The notes beneath the pieces are model-generated. The model was not told the origin of the DNA. It saw only the letters and a list, made by a program, of their open reading frames with translations, and did not search any database. A program made the position numbers and the translations under genes. 64,000 nucleotides of DNA, from assembly GCF_014174155.1 (NCBI RefSeq), contig NZ_JABEQM010000007.1, positions 124,001-188,000 on the forward strand, read 5' to 3'. Below are positions 32,870-40,266 of this stretch, one piece after another (positions within the stretch are counted from its first letter, which is position 1; the number at the start of each line of letters is the position of its first letter). This DNA comes from Gluconacetobacter tumulisoli (GTDB taxonomy: Bacteria; Pseudomonadota; Alphaproteobacteria; Acetobacterales; Acetobacteraceae).

Positions 32870-33609
32870 GGACGATCGGCCTGATCGGCGGCATGAGCTG
32901 GGAGAGTTCGGCCGTCTATTACCGCCTGATCAATGACGGCGTGCGCCAGCGCCTGGGCGGGCTGCATTCCGCGCGCTGTCTGATGTGGTCGTTCGATTTC
33001 GCCGAAATCGAGAATGCGCAACGCACCGGTCGCTGGGACGACGCGGCGGCGCTGATGATCGACGCGGCAAGACGGCTGGAACATGGCGCGGCGGCGTTCG
33101 TGATGATCTGTACGAACACCATGCACCGCATGGCCGACGAGGTGCAGGACGCGATCGATATCCCGCTGCTGCATATCGCCGATCCGACGGCCAAACGCAT
33201 CCGCGCGGACGGGCTGCGCCGCGTGGCCCTCCTGGGCACGGCCTTCACCATGGAACAGGATTTCTACAAGGGCCGCCTGTCGGGTCGGCACGGCCTGGAC
33301 GTGCTCGTCCCCGACGAGGAGGATCGCCAAACGATCCATCGGGTGATCTATCAGGAACTGGTGCAGGGGCGCGTGCTGCCGGACTCGCGGCAGGCGTGCC
33401 GCGAGATCATCGGGCGACTGGTGCGATGCGGGGCCGAGGCGGTGATCCTGGGCTGCACGGAACTCATGCTGCTGATCGGTCCCGAGGACAGCCCGGTGCC
33501 GCTGTACGATACCACCGCGCTGCATGCCGAGGCGGCGGTGACGATGAGCCTGGGCGCATCGGGCCGGGCATTGCCCGACCCAGGCGGTATTACCCGGCGG
33601 CCGGGGTAA
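32866..33609 (+). CDS. Aspartate/glutamate racemase family protein
   Basis: A 247-aa PLP-independent racemase. The N-terminus MRTIGLIGGMSWESSAVYYRLIN, the ICTNTMH segment with the first catalytic Cys (about residue 82), and ILGCTELMLLI with the second Cys are present. These two cysteines perform the proton transfer. Start ATG 32866 overlaps the lysE stop. The last 20 or so codons are written by a family A repeat (33558-33587), so the C-terminus may be extended compared with relatives. It overlaps the convergent tetR gene by 20 bp. Confidence 0.9.
   Translation: MRTIGLIGGMSWESSAVYYRLINDGVRQRLGGLHSARCLMWSFDFAEIENAQRTGRWDDAAALMIDAARRLEHGAAAFVMICTNTMHRMADEVQDAIDIPLLHIADPTAKRIRADGLRRVALLGTAFTMEQDFYKGRLSGRHGLDVLVPDEEDRQTIHRVIYQELVQGRVLPDSRQACREIIGRLVRCGAEAVILGCTELMLLIGPEDSPVPLYDTTALHAEAAVTMSLGASGRALPDPGGITRRPG
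33558..33587. repeat. Family A single module inside the racemase 3' end
   Basis: TCGGGCCGGGCATTGCCCGACCC is a single terminal hairpin of the family. It lies within the coding frame and encodes residues about ASGRALPDPG. Confidence 0.5.
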
Positions 33610-34192
33610 CCGGACCGAGCAGGGTCAGCGCCGATCGCAGCATGCCCTCGAACAGTTCCCGCTCCGGCTGGACCCGCGCCATGACGCGGATTCCGAGAAG
33701 GACGGCGAGCAGGTTTCGCGCCACGTCTTCAGGCGGCAGGACGGGCGTGATCGTCCCGTCCGCCTGCCCGGCGGCGACGGCGCGGCAGAAGAACGCCTCG
33801 ATCCGGCCCAGCCGGTCGGCGACCGCCTGCCTGCAGTCCGGTTCGTGCGGCGCGACCTCCAGCGCCGAATTGATCACGAGACATCCTTTGCGCGCCGTGT
33901 CACGGAGCGATTCCTCGATGATGTCGCGCAAGACGGTCTCGATCGCCTGTCGCGGGGGCACCTGTCCCTCCAGCCGGGCGATGCGTGCGGTGGTGCCGCG
34001 TTCGGAATAGCGGTCCAGCGCGCGGCGAAAGAGGGCATGCTTGTCACCAAAGGCGTTGTAGAGGCTGGCGCCGGTAATGCCCATCCGCTCCGCCAGGTCC
34101 CGGACCGAGGTCGCTTCATATCCGCGCGTCCAGAAGCATTCGATGGCCGCATCCAGTGCCGCCGCCTCATCGAATTCCCGTGGTCTTGCCAT
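33590..34192 (-). CDS. TetR/AcrR family transcriptional regulator
   Basis: A 200-aa repressor. The helix-turn-helix at residues 8-50 reads ALDAAIECFWTRGYEATSVRDLAERMGITGASLYNAFGDKHALFRRAL. The C-terminal ligand domain includes GCLVINSALEVAPHEPDC, as in TetR_C_16/AefR-like members. ATG 34192 (MARPREFD) is the usual start for this subgroup; ATG 34204 and 34195 also exist. It is divergent from a glutathione S-transferase gene and separated from it by a 28-bp palindrome, so it most likely represses GST and itself. Confidence 0.92.
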   Translation of the reverse strand: MARPREFDEAAALDAAIECFWTRGYEATSVRDLAERMGITGASLYNAFGDKHALFRRALDRYSERGTTARIARLEGQVPPRQAIETVLRDIIEESLRDTARKGCLVINSALEVAPHEPDCRQAVADRLGRIEAFFCRAVAAGQADGTITPVLPPEDVARNLLAVLLGIRVMARVQPERELFEGMLRSALTLLGPVTPAAG

Positions 34193-34243
34193 CATTCTCC
34201 CCATCGCCCGCAGGATGGGGCGTTCGCGTCATGCCATCTTGCC

Positions 34244-34271
34244 GTGTTTTAGATCGAACGATATAAAACAC
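34244..34271. promoter_or_regulatory. TetR operator: 28-bp palindrome
   Basis: GTGTTTTA and TAAAACAC form the outer arms, and ATCG and CGAT the inner arms around an AA centre. Only one base pair between the arms and the two central bases break the symmetry. Length and AT-rich arms fit a site for one or two TetR dimers. It lies midway in the divergent tetR/GST promoter. Confidence 0.7.
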
Positions 34272-34313
34272 AAGGTCAGGCGACCGGCCCGACGGACCGA
34301 AGGAGAGATGTCC

Positions 34314-35018
34314 ATGATCCGCTTCTATTTCCATCCCACGCCCAATCCGGCGAAGGTGGCCCTGTTCCTCGAGGAAACGGGCCTGCCGCACGAGGTCATT
34401 CCCGTCGATACCCGCAAGGGCGCGCAGCACGACCCGTCCTTCCTCGCGATCAATCCGAACGGCAAGGTGCCGGCCATCGTGGATACCGACGGGCCGGGCG
34501 GCCAGGCGGCTCGGGTGTTCGATTCCAGTGCGATCCTGCTGTACCTTGCCGAAAAGACCGGGCGTTTCCTGGGCGATCCGGCCGACCGGCCGGAACTGCT
34601 GTCCTGGCTGTTCTTCATCGCCACGGGCATCGGGCCCTTTTCGGGGCAGGCGGTGCATTTCCAGCATTATGCGCCCGAGGGATCCGACTACGCCGTCAAT
34701 CGCTATAGGCGCGAGATCGCGCGTCACTATCGCGTGCTCGACACCCATCTGGCCGGACGGGACTATATCGTCGGTGCCGAATACACGATTGCGGACATGT
34801 CGGGCTGGGGCTGGCTGAATGTCGCCGCACGGGTCCTGAAGACAGAGGACGATCCGTTTGCGGATTATCCCAATATCGGGCGCTGGTTCGCCGCGATCGA
34901 CGCACGCCCGGCGGCGGCCCGGGCCAGGATTGTCGGTCGGGACCATCCGTTCAAGACCGATTTCGACGAGACTGCGCGTCGTGCCCTGTTTCCGTCCAAC
35001 TATCCGCCGGCTGTGTGA
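34314..35018 (+). CDS. Glutathione S-transferase family protein
   Basis: A 234-aa cytosolic GST of the YfcG/Nu type. The N-terminal thioredoxin fold begins MIRFYFHPTPNPAKVALFLEETGLPHEV. GKVPAIVDTDG (cis-Pro) and FDSSAILLYLAEKTGRFL (Ser/Glu-Ser binding motif) follow. The C-terminal helical domain holds EYTIADMSGWGWL. AGGAG at 34301-34305 favours ATG 34314 over ATG 34308. Probably detoxification or disulfide-bond reduction, induced through the adjacent TetR. A decayed GST follows directly. Confidence 0.92.
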   Translation: MIRFYFHPTPNPAKVALFLEETGLPHEVIPVDTRKGAQHDPSFLAINPNGKVPAIVDTDGPGGQAARVFDSSAILLYLAEKTGRFLGDPADRPELLSWLFFIATGIGPFSGQAVHFQHYAPEGSDYAVNRYRREIARHYRVLDTHLAGRDYIVGAEYTIADMSGWGWLNVAARVLKTEDDPFADYPNIGRWFAAIDARPAAARARIVGRDHPFKTDFDETARRALFPSNYPPAV

Positions 35019-35049
35019 CGGGAAGGGGCCACAGGATAATCGGTCCCTC

Positions 35050-35520
35050 TTGCTGGCCAATGCCGAATGGCCATGGGATCACGGGAAGCCCCGGCTGGAT
35101 TGGATGATCCATCCCGAGGATATCAGCGCAGGCGATCAGTTCAAGTCCGAATTCCTGGCGCTTCATTCCCGCCGATATCCGGGGACGCAAGGTTGTGACG
35201 GAGTGGCTGTTCTGGCAGATGGGCAGAACTGGGATCGACGGCCAGCCAGAATCATCATTTCAGCCGATGTGCGCCGGAGAATTTCCTCATGAGATCACGC
35301 TTTATGTGAACGAGACCGATCGGCTCCATGGCATTCCGCATGGCCGAACGGCCTTTCCGTGCGGGCGAGGCGTACGGCATTGCGGACATGGCCCGCTATC
35401 CGTGGACCGTGCCATGGCGACGCCAGCAGAAAAATCTGGACGATGTCGCGAACCTGCATTTCTGGTTTGCCATCATCGCGGCACGATGGCGACAGGGGCA
35501 TGGAAGGCCAACGCCGGGCG
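35050..35520 (+). pseudogene. Glutathione S-transferase pseudogene (YfcG-like)
   Basis: Three frames give successive GST fragments. First is MIHPEDISAGDQFKSEFLAL (thioredoxin fold, ATG at 35104). Next, after loss of about 50 residues, are TEWLFWQMG and FPHEITLYVNETDRLHGI. Last is EAYGIADMARYPWTVPWRRQ followed by NLDDVANLHFWFAIIAAR. The order matches an intact Nu-class GST, but the cis-Pro and Ser-binding segment is deleted and at least two frameshifts are present. It resembles YfcG-type sequences more than the intact neighbour does, so it was probably a different paralogue rather than a recent duplicate. Confidence 0.7.
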
Positions 35521-35570
35521 GGCGCGGTGGGCTGCGGACTCGTCCTGCCGAACGGACCGCCCTGGAGATT

Positions 35571-35912
35571 TCAAGGGCGGTCGAGAAATTCCGTGATGAT
35601 CGGGTGCCAAAAATCCGGTCCTGTCCATCCCCGTTCGCCGGGATGATTCAGGCAAATGCTCTCGACGGAAAACAAGCCGTCGCACGACACGAAGCGGCCT
35701 GTTTCAATATGCGCCGCACCATTCATGACGGGCGGCAGGTCTTCCCATTTCGTGCGTGGCAATTCATGCGTATATCTTGACCAGGATGTCTTCGAAAACA
35801 TCAGCATTTTACGAGGTTTAAGAAGAGACAGAATTGTCGGCAGCGATTTTTCTCCAAGCCGGTACATCGACGTGGTCGCCTGTTCCAGGCTCCCATGTGC
35901 CGGTCGAATCAC
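35571..35912 (-). CDS. Unrecognised ORF in a lower-GC stretch
   Basis: A 113-codon minus-strand frame with no recognisable domain. It reads partly like natural protein (KWEDLPPVMNGAAHIETGRF, FSVESICLNHPGERGWTGPD). It lies in a locally less GC-rich segment (about 35640-36000). No good ribosome-binding site precedes ATG 35912; several internal ATGs exist. The rest of the interval 35520-36110 shows nothing else recognisable. It could be a fragment of a transferred gene; treat as uncertain. Confidence 0.25.
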   Translation of the reverse strand: MIRPAHGSLEQATTSMYRLGEKSLPTILSLLKPRKMLMFSKTSWSRYTHELPRTKWEDLPPVMNGAAHIETGRFVSCDGLFSVESICLNHPGERGWTGPDFWHPIITEFLDRP

Positions 35913-36110
35913 CGCGCCTTGGCAAAAGTTCGCAAATGCATACCGATCCCAGAACGTGGGAACCGGGACAGCCGTGGCGGGAAGCCAATGATGGCTTTTC
36001 GAATGTTGGAAAAGGGGAGGCTGCTTGTCAGTACGATGGCCTGCTCAAGACGCGGTAGCAGAGGACGGCGGGGAGGGGGGCTGTTGCGCGGGCCGAGCAG
36101 AACTGCCATC

Positions 36111-36140
36111 AAAAAAGCCCGGCGTTGGCCGGGCTTTTTT
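36111..36140 (-). terminator. Rho-independent terminator, bidirectional
   Basis: A 13-bp perfect stem (AAAAAAGCCCGGC with GCCGGGCTTTTTT) encloses a GTTG loop. This is the clearest intrinsic terminator in the window. It lies 9 bp past the stop of the small minus-strand gene at 36150-36317 and works in principle in both directions. Confidence 0.85.
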
Positions 36141-36149
36141 GCGTGTCGC

Positions 36150-36317
36150 TCACTTCGTGGCGCCGGGTGTGGGTCTCGGACTCTGTCCGGGCGCAGGATG
36201 TTCTTTCGGATCCTTGCCGGTGGCGAGATCGGCATAGGCTTTCGTCTTCGTTTGCGCGGTCTTGGACGCCGTCGCTTTCTTGGATGCGGAAGATGGGGTA
36301 CTTCTGTTCCTGTCCAT
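36150..36317 (-). CDS. Small Lys/Ala/Thr/Pro-rich protein
   Basis: A 55-aa basic low-complexity protein (MDRNRSTPSSASKKATASKT, KTKAYADLATGKDPKEHPAP). Strong support for expression: AAGGAGGG about five bases before ATG 36317 and an intrinsic terminator just after the stop. The composition recalls the disordered tails of nucleoid-associated or histone H1-like proteins, but no family is recognised. It could also be a stress-related intrinsically disordered protein. Confidence 0.6.
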   Translation of the reverse strand: MDRNRSTPSSASKKATASKTAQTKTKAYADLATGKDPKEHPAPGQSPRPTPGATK

Positions 36318-36562
36318 AGCGCCCTCCTTGGGATGTGGAACAGGACATAAGGTGGCGCACGAGGGCTGCAAGGGCGGATGACCCTGGGGAAACAGGGATA
36401 TTTTGAGTCCTCCGGACCGGCCTCGGCGCGGGCGAAAATGCCGGACTTCGGCCGTCAGGCGAAACCTTTGCGGACGCCCGGCGCGTGGTCGGGCCGCCCG
36501 CGGTGGCTCATTCCTGCCATCGGTTCCAGTCGTCCGGCCGCATGAGTTGCACCGGGAAAGAA

Positions 36563-36878
36563 TCAGCTGGCGGCCTCGGAGATCACATCCTGCATAAACT
36601 GGTTGGGGCTTACGCCCATGGCCGCAGCAGCTTCGGCGGTGCGCGCATGCAGTTCCTTGTCCACCCGGACCGGGAACTTGCCCGAATATGCCGCACCGGG
36701 TTGATTCCTTTTCGGCGCACATGTCGAAGGAAGACCGGAAGCGAGATGCCCCCAGGTGCCGCAGGTCGGTCATGCTGTCGGCATAGAAGCCAACCCCTTC
36801 GCCGGGGCCGACGAGTTCCCTGGGGAAGATGCCGATCTCGGGATAAAACGGGATCCCGGCGCGAGGGCCGTCGAGCAT
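36563..36878 (-). pseudogene. HicB-like antitoxin, frameshifted
   Basis: From ATG 36878 the frame reads [15 protein letters not shown], then GEGVGFYADSMTDLRHLGAS and FRSSFDMCAEKE, the HicB RNase-H-like fold. Continuing in another frame are AAYSGKFPVRVDKELHARTA and EAAAAMGVSPNQFMQDVIS, the C-terminal ribbon-helix-helix region of HicB. The stop is TGA at 36565-36563. A single-base difference in the GAAAAGG run (near 36705) would restore one frame. No hicA toxin is visible on either side, so this is an orphan remnant or a sequencing-error case. The segment 36318-36562 shows only the promoter side of the small basic-protein gene. Confidence 0.55.
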
Positions 36879-36994
36879 TGGAGCGACGACATCCGGGCCG
36901 GAGCCCATCGCGGTCGCGATGTCTGGGGAAGGTCACGGCTTAACGAATGTCTGCCGGGGCCTTGGCTATCCCAGTCATTCAAGAGGGACAGCAC

Positions 36995-37017
36995 GAGGGG
37001 GCGATTTTCAACCCCTC
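36995..37017 (-). terminator. Stem-loop downstream of tRNA-Ala(CGC)
   Basis: GAGGGG and CCCCTC enclose GCGATTTTCAA. The same hairpin, with related loop sequence, is found at the same distance behind tRNA-Ala(GGC) at 24517. Confidence 0.45.
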
Positions 37018-37055
37018 TTCCAACGTCCTGATTTTCAGGTGGAAATGTCGGCCAG

Positions 37056-37131
37056 TGGTGGAGCTGAGGGGAATCGAACCCCTGACCTCCTCATTGCGAA
37101 CGAGGCGCTCTCCCAACTGAGCTACAGCCCC
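37056..37131 (-). tRNA. tRNA-Ala (anticodon CGC)
   Basis: A 76-nt minus-strand cloverleaf with acceptor GGGGCTG/CAGCTCC, a D arm AGCTCAGTTGGGAGAGC, an anticodon stem CCTCG/TGAGG (one G-U) and loop TTCGCAA. Anticodon CGC reads GCG (Ala). The T arm contains GGTTCGATTCC, and a CCA is encoded. Confidence 0.96.
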
Positions 37132-37261
37132 ACTGCCTGACGGGCTGGATAAATAACGGCAAGCGGGCGTTTGTCAAGCGGGGATCGGGGGGCGCGTGGA
37201 GTTGTGCCGGCGTCCGGCTGACGATAGGCTTTCGGTCCTGCCATTGCCGGAGATTGCCGCA

Positions 37262-37570
37262 TTGATCACTCTTGTCTTCACCCTGTTGTTCGAACTGATC
37301 AGACTGTACACGTGGGTGCTCGTGATCTCGTGCGTGTTCAGTTTCCTGTATGGATTCGGCGTGCTCGATCCCCGTAACCGGATCGTGTGGAATATCGGCA
37401 ATTTCCTGAACCGCCTGACGGAGCCCGCCTTGCAGCCGATCCGACGTATCCTGCCGGCGATGGGCAACATGGATTTCAGCCCGCTGGTGCTGCTGCTGTT
37501 GATACAATATGTCCTGACCCCGCTGCTGCGGCAGCTTTATTTTGCCCTGATCATCGGTGGCGTCCCCTGA
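37262..37570 (+). CDS. YggT family membrane protein
   Basis: A 102-aa two-helix membrane protein of the YggT family. TLVFTLLFELIRLYTWVLVISCVFSFL forms the first hydrophobic block. The conserved DPRNRIVWNIGNFLNRLTEPALQPIRRILP motif is followed by the second helix, PLVLLLLIQYVLTPLL. A TTG start at 37262 with GGAG at 37249-37252 gives the family's usual length; GTG 37196 would add 22 residues. YggT proteins influence osmotic tolerance and, in other bacteria, membrane or cell-division protein organisation; exact function unknown. Confidence 0.85.
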   Translation: MITLVFTLLFELIRLYTWVLVISCVFSFLYGFGVLDPRNRIVWNIGNFLNRLTEPALQPIRRILPAMGNMDFSPLVLLLLIQYVLTPLLRQLYFALIIGGVP

Positions 37571-37662
37571 CAGGCCGAGGCGGATATCCTTTATCCTTCA
37601 TAATGCGGACATAACTTCGGCTCAGGATGGCGGGCCTGACGATAGATAGAAAGGACATGGTC

Positions 37663-38073
37663 ATGACCGGACGTATCGCTGTTTCGTCGGCTCTTGCCGT
37701 TCTGGCGCTCGCGGCGGGTGTCGCAACGGCACGGGCGCAGATGCCGAGCATGCCGGGGATGCCTGGCATGAACATGGGCGGCGGAATGGGGCTGCCGTCG
37801 GTGACGTCGGCGGCGCCGGGCAATCTGGCGGGCGTCCTGGGGTTCTGCGTTCAGAACAATTATCTGGGGGCCAGCACGGCGTCCCCGGTCATGAGCGCCC
37901 TCGGCCAGAAGACGGGTACCGACAGCAGCCAATATCAGGCGGGGCAACGCGGGCTGCTGGACACCGGGAATGGCAGGACATTCTCCCTGGCCGGCGCCGG
38001 CCAGGGCATCAAGCAGCAGATGACGCAGAAGGTCTGCAACCAGGTCCTCAGCCGCGCGCAATCCCTGCTGTGA
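37663..38073 (+). CDS. DUF2501 family secreted protein
   Basis: A 136-aa exported protein. The signal peptide MTGRIAVSSALAVLALAAGVATARA is followed by a Met/Gly-Pro-rich segment (MPSMPGMPGMNMGGGMGLP). The conserved C-terminal domain (NLAGVLGFCVQNNYL to KVCNQVLSRAQSLL) has two cysteines that may pair. AAAGGA supports ATG 37663. DUF2501 members (YjjA type) are periplasmic and linked to biofilm or surface traits; no defined activity. Confidence 0.8.
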   Translation: MTGRIAVSSALAVLALAAGVATARAQMPSMPGMPGMNMGGGMGLPSVTSAAPGNLAGVLGFCVQNNYLGASTASPVMSALGQKTGTDSSQYQAGQRGLLDTGNGRTFSLAGAGQGIKQQMTQKVCNQVLSRAQSLL

Positions 38074-38075
38074 CA

Positions 38076-38175
38076 GCAAGGGCCTCGGCCCTTGCGATCC
38101 CATAAGGCTTCAGAAAGTTCGGGGTTTCCAGAGGGCTGCGCCCTTTGGTGGGTCAAGGGCAGCGCCCTTGCCTTC
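38076..38175. repeat. Family A repeat, variant copy
   Basis: GCAAGGGCCTCGGCCCTTGC, then a spacer, then TTTCCAGAGGGCTGCGCCCTTTGG and GTCAAGGGCAGCGCCCTTG. The terminal GGTCGGGC module is replaced by a CAAGGGC module. It starts 3 bp after the DUF2501 gene stop. Confidence 0.65.
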
Positions 38176-38201
38176 CCCCGCCCAATGCGGCGGGGGACGC
38201 C

Positions 38202-39251
38202 TCATTCCCCGATGCTGAGCAGAACCTTGGACGCGCTCTGCCGGTCGGACGAGGCGGCGAACGCGGCGCCGTAGGACGTGAAACCGAATTCGTGGGTGAC
38301 CAGTCCATCCGCGATATCCGGATGCGCCGCCAGCAGGTCCAGCGCGTCGACGAATTCGGAATCGAAGCGGAACGAGCCGCGCAGATCCAGCTCGCGCGCG
38401 ATGATCTGTGCCATCGGCACCTCGATATTGCCGGGGGGGAACATCCCGACCTGGACCAGGATGCCGCCCCGGCGCGTGTGGGCGATCGCGAAGGGCAGGG
38501 CCCGAACGACGCCCGTGGCCTCGAACACGATGTCGAATTCCTCGTCCGGGGCGGTGGTGGCGGTGTTCCATGTTTCGGTCGCGCCCAGGCGGCGGGCGAC
38601 CGACAGCGGAAAATCATGCAAATCGGTGGCCACGATGCGGGCGGCCCCCCTGACGGCCAGGCCGGCGACGATCAGCGCCCCGATGGGGCCGGATCCCTGA
38701 ACCAGCACGGATGCCCCGGCGCAGGTTCCGGCGCGGGCGATGGCGTGCAGCGCCACCGCGAACGGCTCGGCCAGGGCCGCGCGGCGCAAATCCAGCCCGG
38801 GCGGCAGGTGATGCAGCTGCGATGCGGCCACGGTCATGACCCGGCGAAATCCGCCATGGGTGTGCGGCAGGTAGGCCGCGCTGCCGAAAAACCGCATGTT
38901 GCGGCACAGATTATGTAATTCGCGCCGGCATTCGGGGCATGTGCCGCACGGGCGGGCCGGGTGGATCGCCACCGGATCGCCGGCCTGGAACCCGGTGACG
39001 TTCGCGCCGCAGGACAGGACGATGCCCGAAACCTCATGCCCCAGGACCATGGGTTCGCGCAGGACGGATGCGCCCACGCCGCCATGCTGCAGGTAATGCA
39101 TGTCCGATCCGCAGATGCCGCCCCAGGCGATGCGGACGCTGACTTCGTCCGGTCCGGGGGGCGGGAGGGCGACCGAATCGATCCGCAGGTCGCCCGCGCC
39201 GTGAATGACCAGGGCGTCGGTGCTGGTGGAAAGATCCGTCATGAGATCCAT
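38202..39251 (-). CDS. Zinc-dependent alcohol dehydrogenase, L-idonate 5-dehydrogenase-like
   Basis: A 349-aa medium-chain dehydrogenase. Catalytic zinc ligands: GICGSDMHY (Cys) and GHEVSG (His/Glu). The structural zinc loop is CGTCPECRRELHNLC. The NAD(P) Rossmann motif is VLVQGSGPIGALIVAGLAVRG. Overall resemblance is to L-idonate 5-dehydrogenase/sorbitol dehydrogenase, consistent with ketogluconate or idonate turnover in acetic acid bacteria. The start is ATG 39251 or 39242; neither has a strong ribosome-binding site. It is divergent from the UPF0303 gene. Exact substrate is inference. Confidence 0.85.
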   Translation of the reverse strand: MDLMTDLSTSTDALVIHGAGDLRIDSVALPPPGPDEVSVRIAWGGICGSDMHYLQHGGVGASVLREPMVLGHEVSGIVLSCGANVTGFQAGDPVAIHPARPCGTCPECRRELHNLCRNMRFFGSAAYLPHTHGGFRRVMTVAASQLHHLPPGLDLRRAALAEPFAVALHAIARAGTCAGASVLVQGSGPIGALIVAGLAVRGAARIVATDLHDFPLSVARRLGATETWNTATTAPDEEFDIVFEATGVVRALPFAIAHTRRGGILVQVGMFPPGNIEVPMAQIIARELDLRGSFRFDSEFVDALDLLAAHPDIADGLVTHEFGFTSYGAAFAASSDRQSASKVLLSIGE

Positions 39252-39417
39252 CGCGTCGATATCCGCAGAAAAGGGGGGAAACGTGACGGGACTATCGATC
39301 CGGATCGGACCGGGCAGAAATCACGATAAAGTCACCCACCGGTCGCCACTGCGTTTTCGGTGCTATCGCGGCACATCATGTCGCCGCATCGCGGCGTCGC
39401 AGACAGGGAGCACATGG

Positions 39418-39954
39418 ATGGCGAATCAGGCAGGAACGGGCGGCGCGGCCAGCGGCCTGTCGTCGGAGGTCAGGGACCTGGAACTGATCGCCCGGCAGGA
39501 GCGGGATCTGGTCCTGCCGGGCCTGACCGAGGCCGACGCCTGGGAACTGGGATGCTGGCTGCGGCGGACGGCGGCGGACAGGCGCCACCCGATCGCCATC
39601 GACATCCGGCGTGGCGGCCAGACGCTGTTCAGCGCGTGTCTGGAAGGCGCGACGCCGGACAATCTGGGCTGGATCGCGCGCAAGACGCGCGTGGCCGAGC
39701 GCTTCCACCGCCCGTCCTATGCGATCGGGCTGCTGCTGCAGCAGGAAGGCAAGACGATCACCGCGCGCTTCGGCCTGCCGGAGGCCGAGTACGCCCCCTT
39801 TGGCGGCGCCTTTCCGTTGCGCGTGCGCGGGGTGGGAGTGGTCGGGACGGTCTGCGTGTCCGGCCTGCCGCAGCGCGAGGACCACCGGCTGGTGGTCGAG
39901 GCGCTGGGCGCGTTCCTGGGCATTCCGACGGACGAGATGCAGCTTCGGCCCTGA
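39418..39954 (+). CDS. UPF0303 / heme-degrading domain protein
   Basis: A 178-aa protein of the UPF0303 family (HbpS/GlcG-like fold). Motifs: HPIAIDIRRGGQTLFSACLEGATPDN near residue 59, ARKTRVAERFHRPSYA in the centre, and the glycine-rich FGGAFPLRVRGVGVVGTVCVSGLPQREDH. These proteins bind small ligands such as heme or cobalamin and are often next to sugar or sugar-acid operons. CAGGGAG precedes ATG 39418. Frames extending upstream to 39205 lack coding character. Confidence 0.85.
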   Translation: MANQAGTGGAASGLSSEVRDLELIARQERDLVLPGLTEADAWELGCWLRRTAADRRHPIAIDIRRGGQTLFSACLEGATPDNLGWIARKTRVAERFHRPSYAIGLLLQQEGKTITARFGLPEAEYAPFGGAFPLRVRGVGVVGTVCVSGLPQREDHRLVVEALGAFLGIPTDEMQLRP

Positions 39955-39971
39955 TCGTAAATTTTGCAGCG

Positions 39972-40018
39972 CACAAATACGAATTTGTGAAGCAGATCGT
40001 TTGCGGAAGCGCTTGCGG
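39972..40018. promoter_or_regulatory. Two dyads upstream of the Gfo/MFS operon
   Basis: CACAAAT-ACGA-ATTTGTG (39972-39989) is a perfect 7-bp inverted repeat. GCGGAAGCGCTTGCGG (40003-40018), centred on AAGCGCTT, resembles LacI-family operators. Both lie in the 312-bp gap before the oxidoreductase/MFS genes; the rest of that gap (40019-40266) shows only a good ribosome-binding site. No LacI-type gene is in the window. Confidence 0.4.
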
Positions 40019-40266
40019 CCCCTTGGGCGTTGGCCTCTATCATGGGGGCTCGTATCCTGCGGGGGCGGCGGACATGCCGTTCCCGGGAAACGGATTGCCC
40101 GGACGACCGACAGACAGGACCGGCACGCGAGGAAGGGGGCCATGCAGGCCCGGCGGAACTCTCGGCGCCGTATCGTGTTTTTGGTGCGACGTCCGACCGC
40201 CACGGCAATCTTAACAATAACATAACGGGAACGGACCGGGGCCCTGGTGCCTCGAGGGAGGACGGA

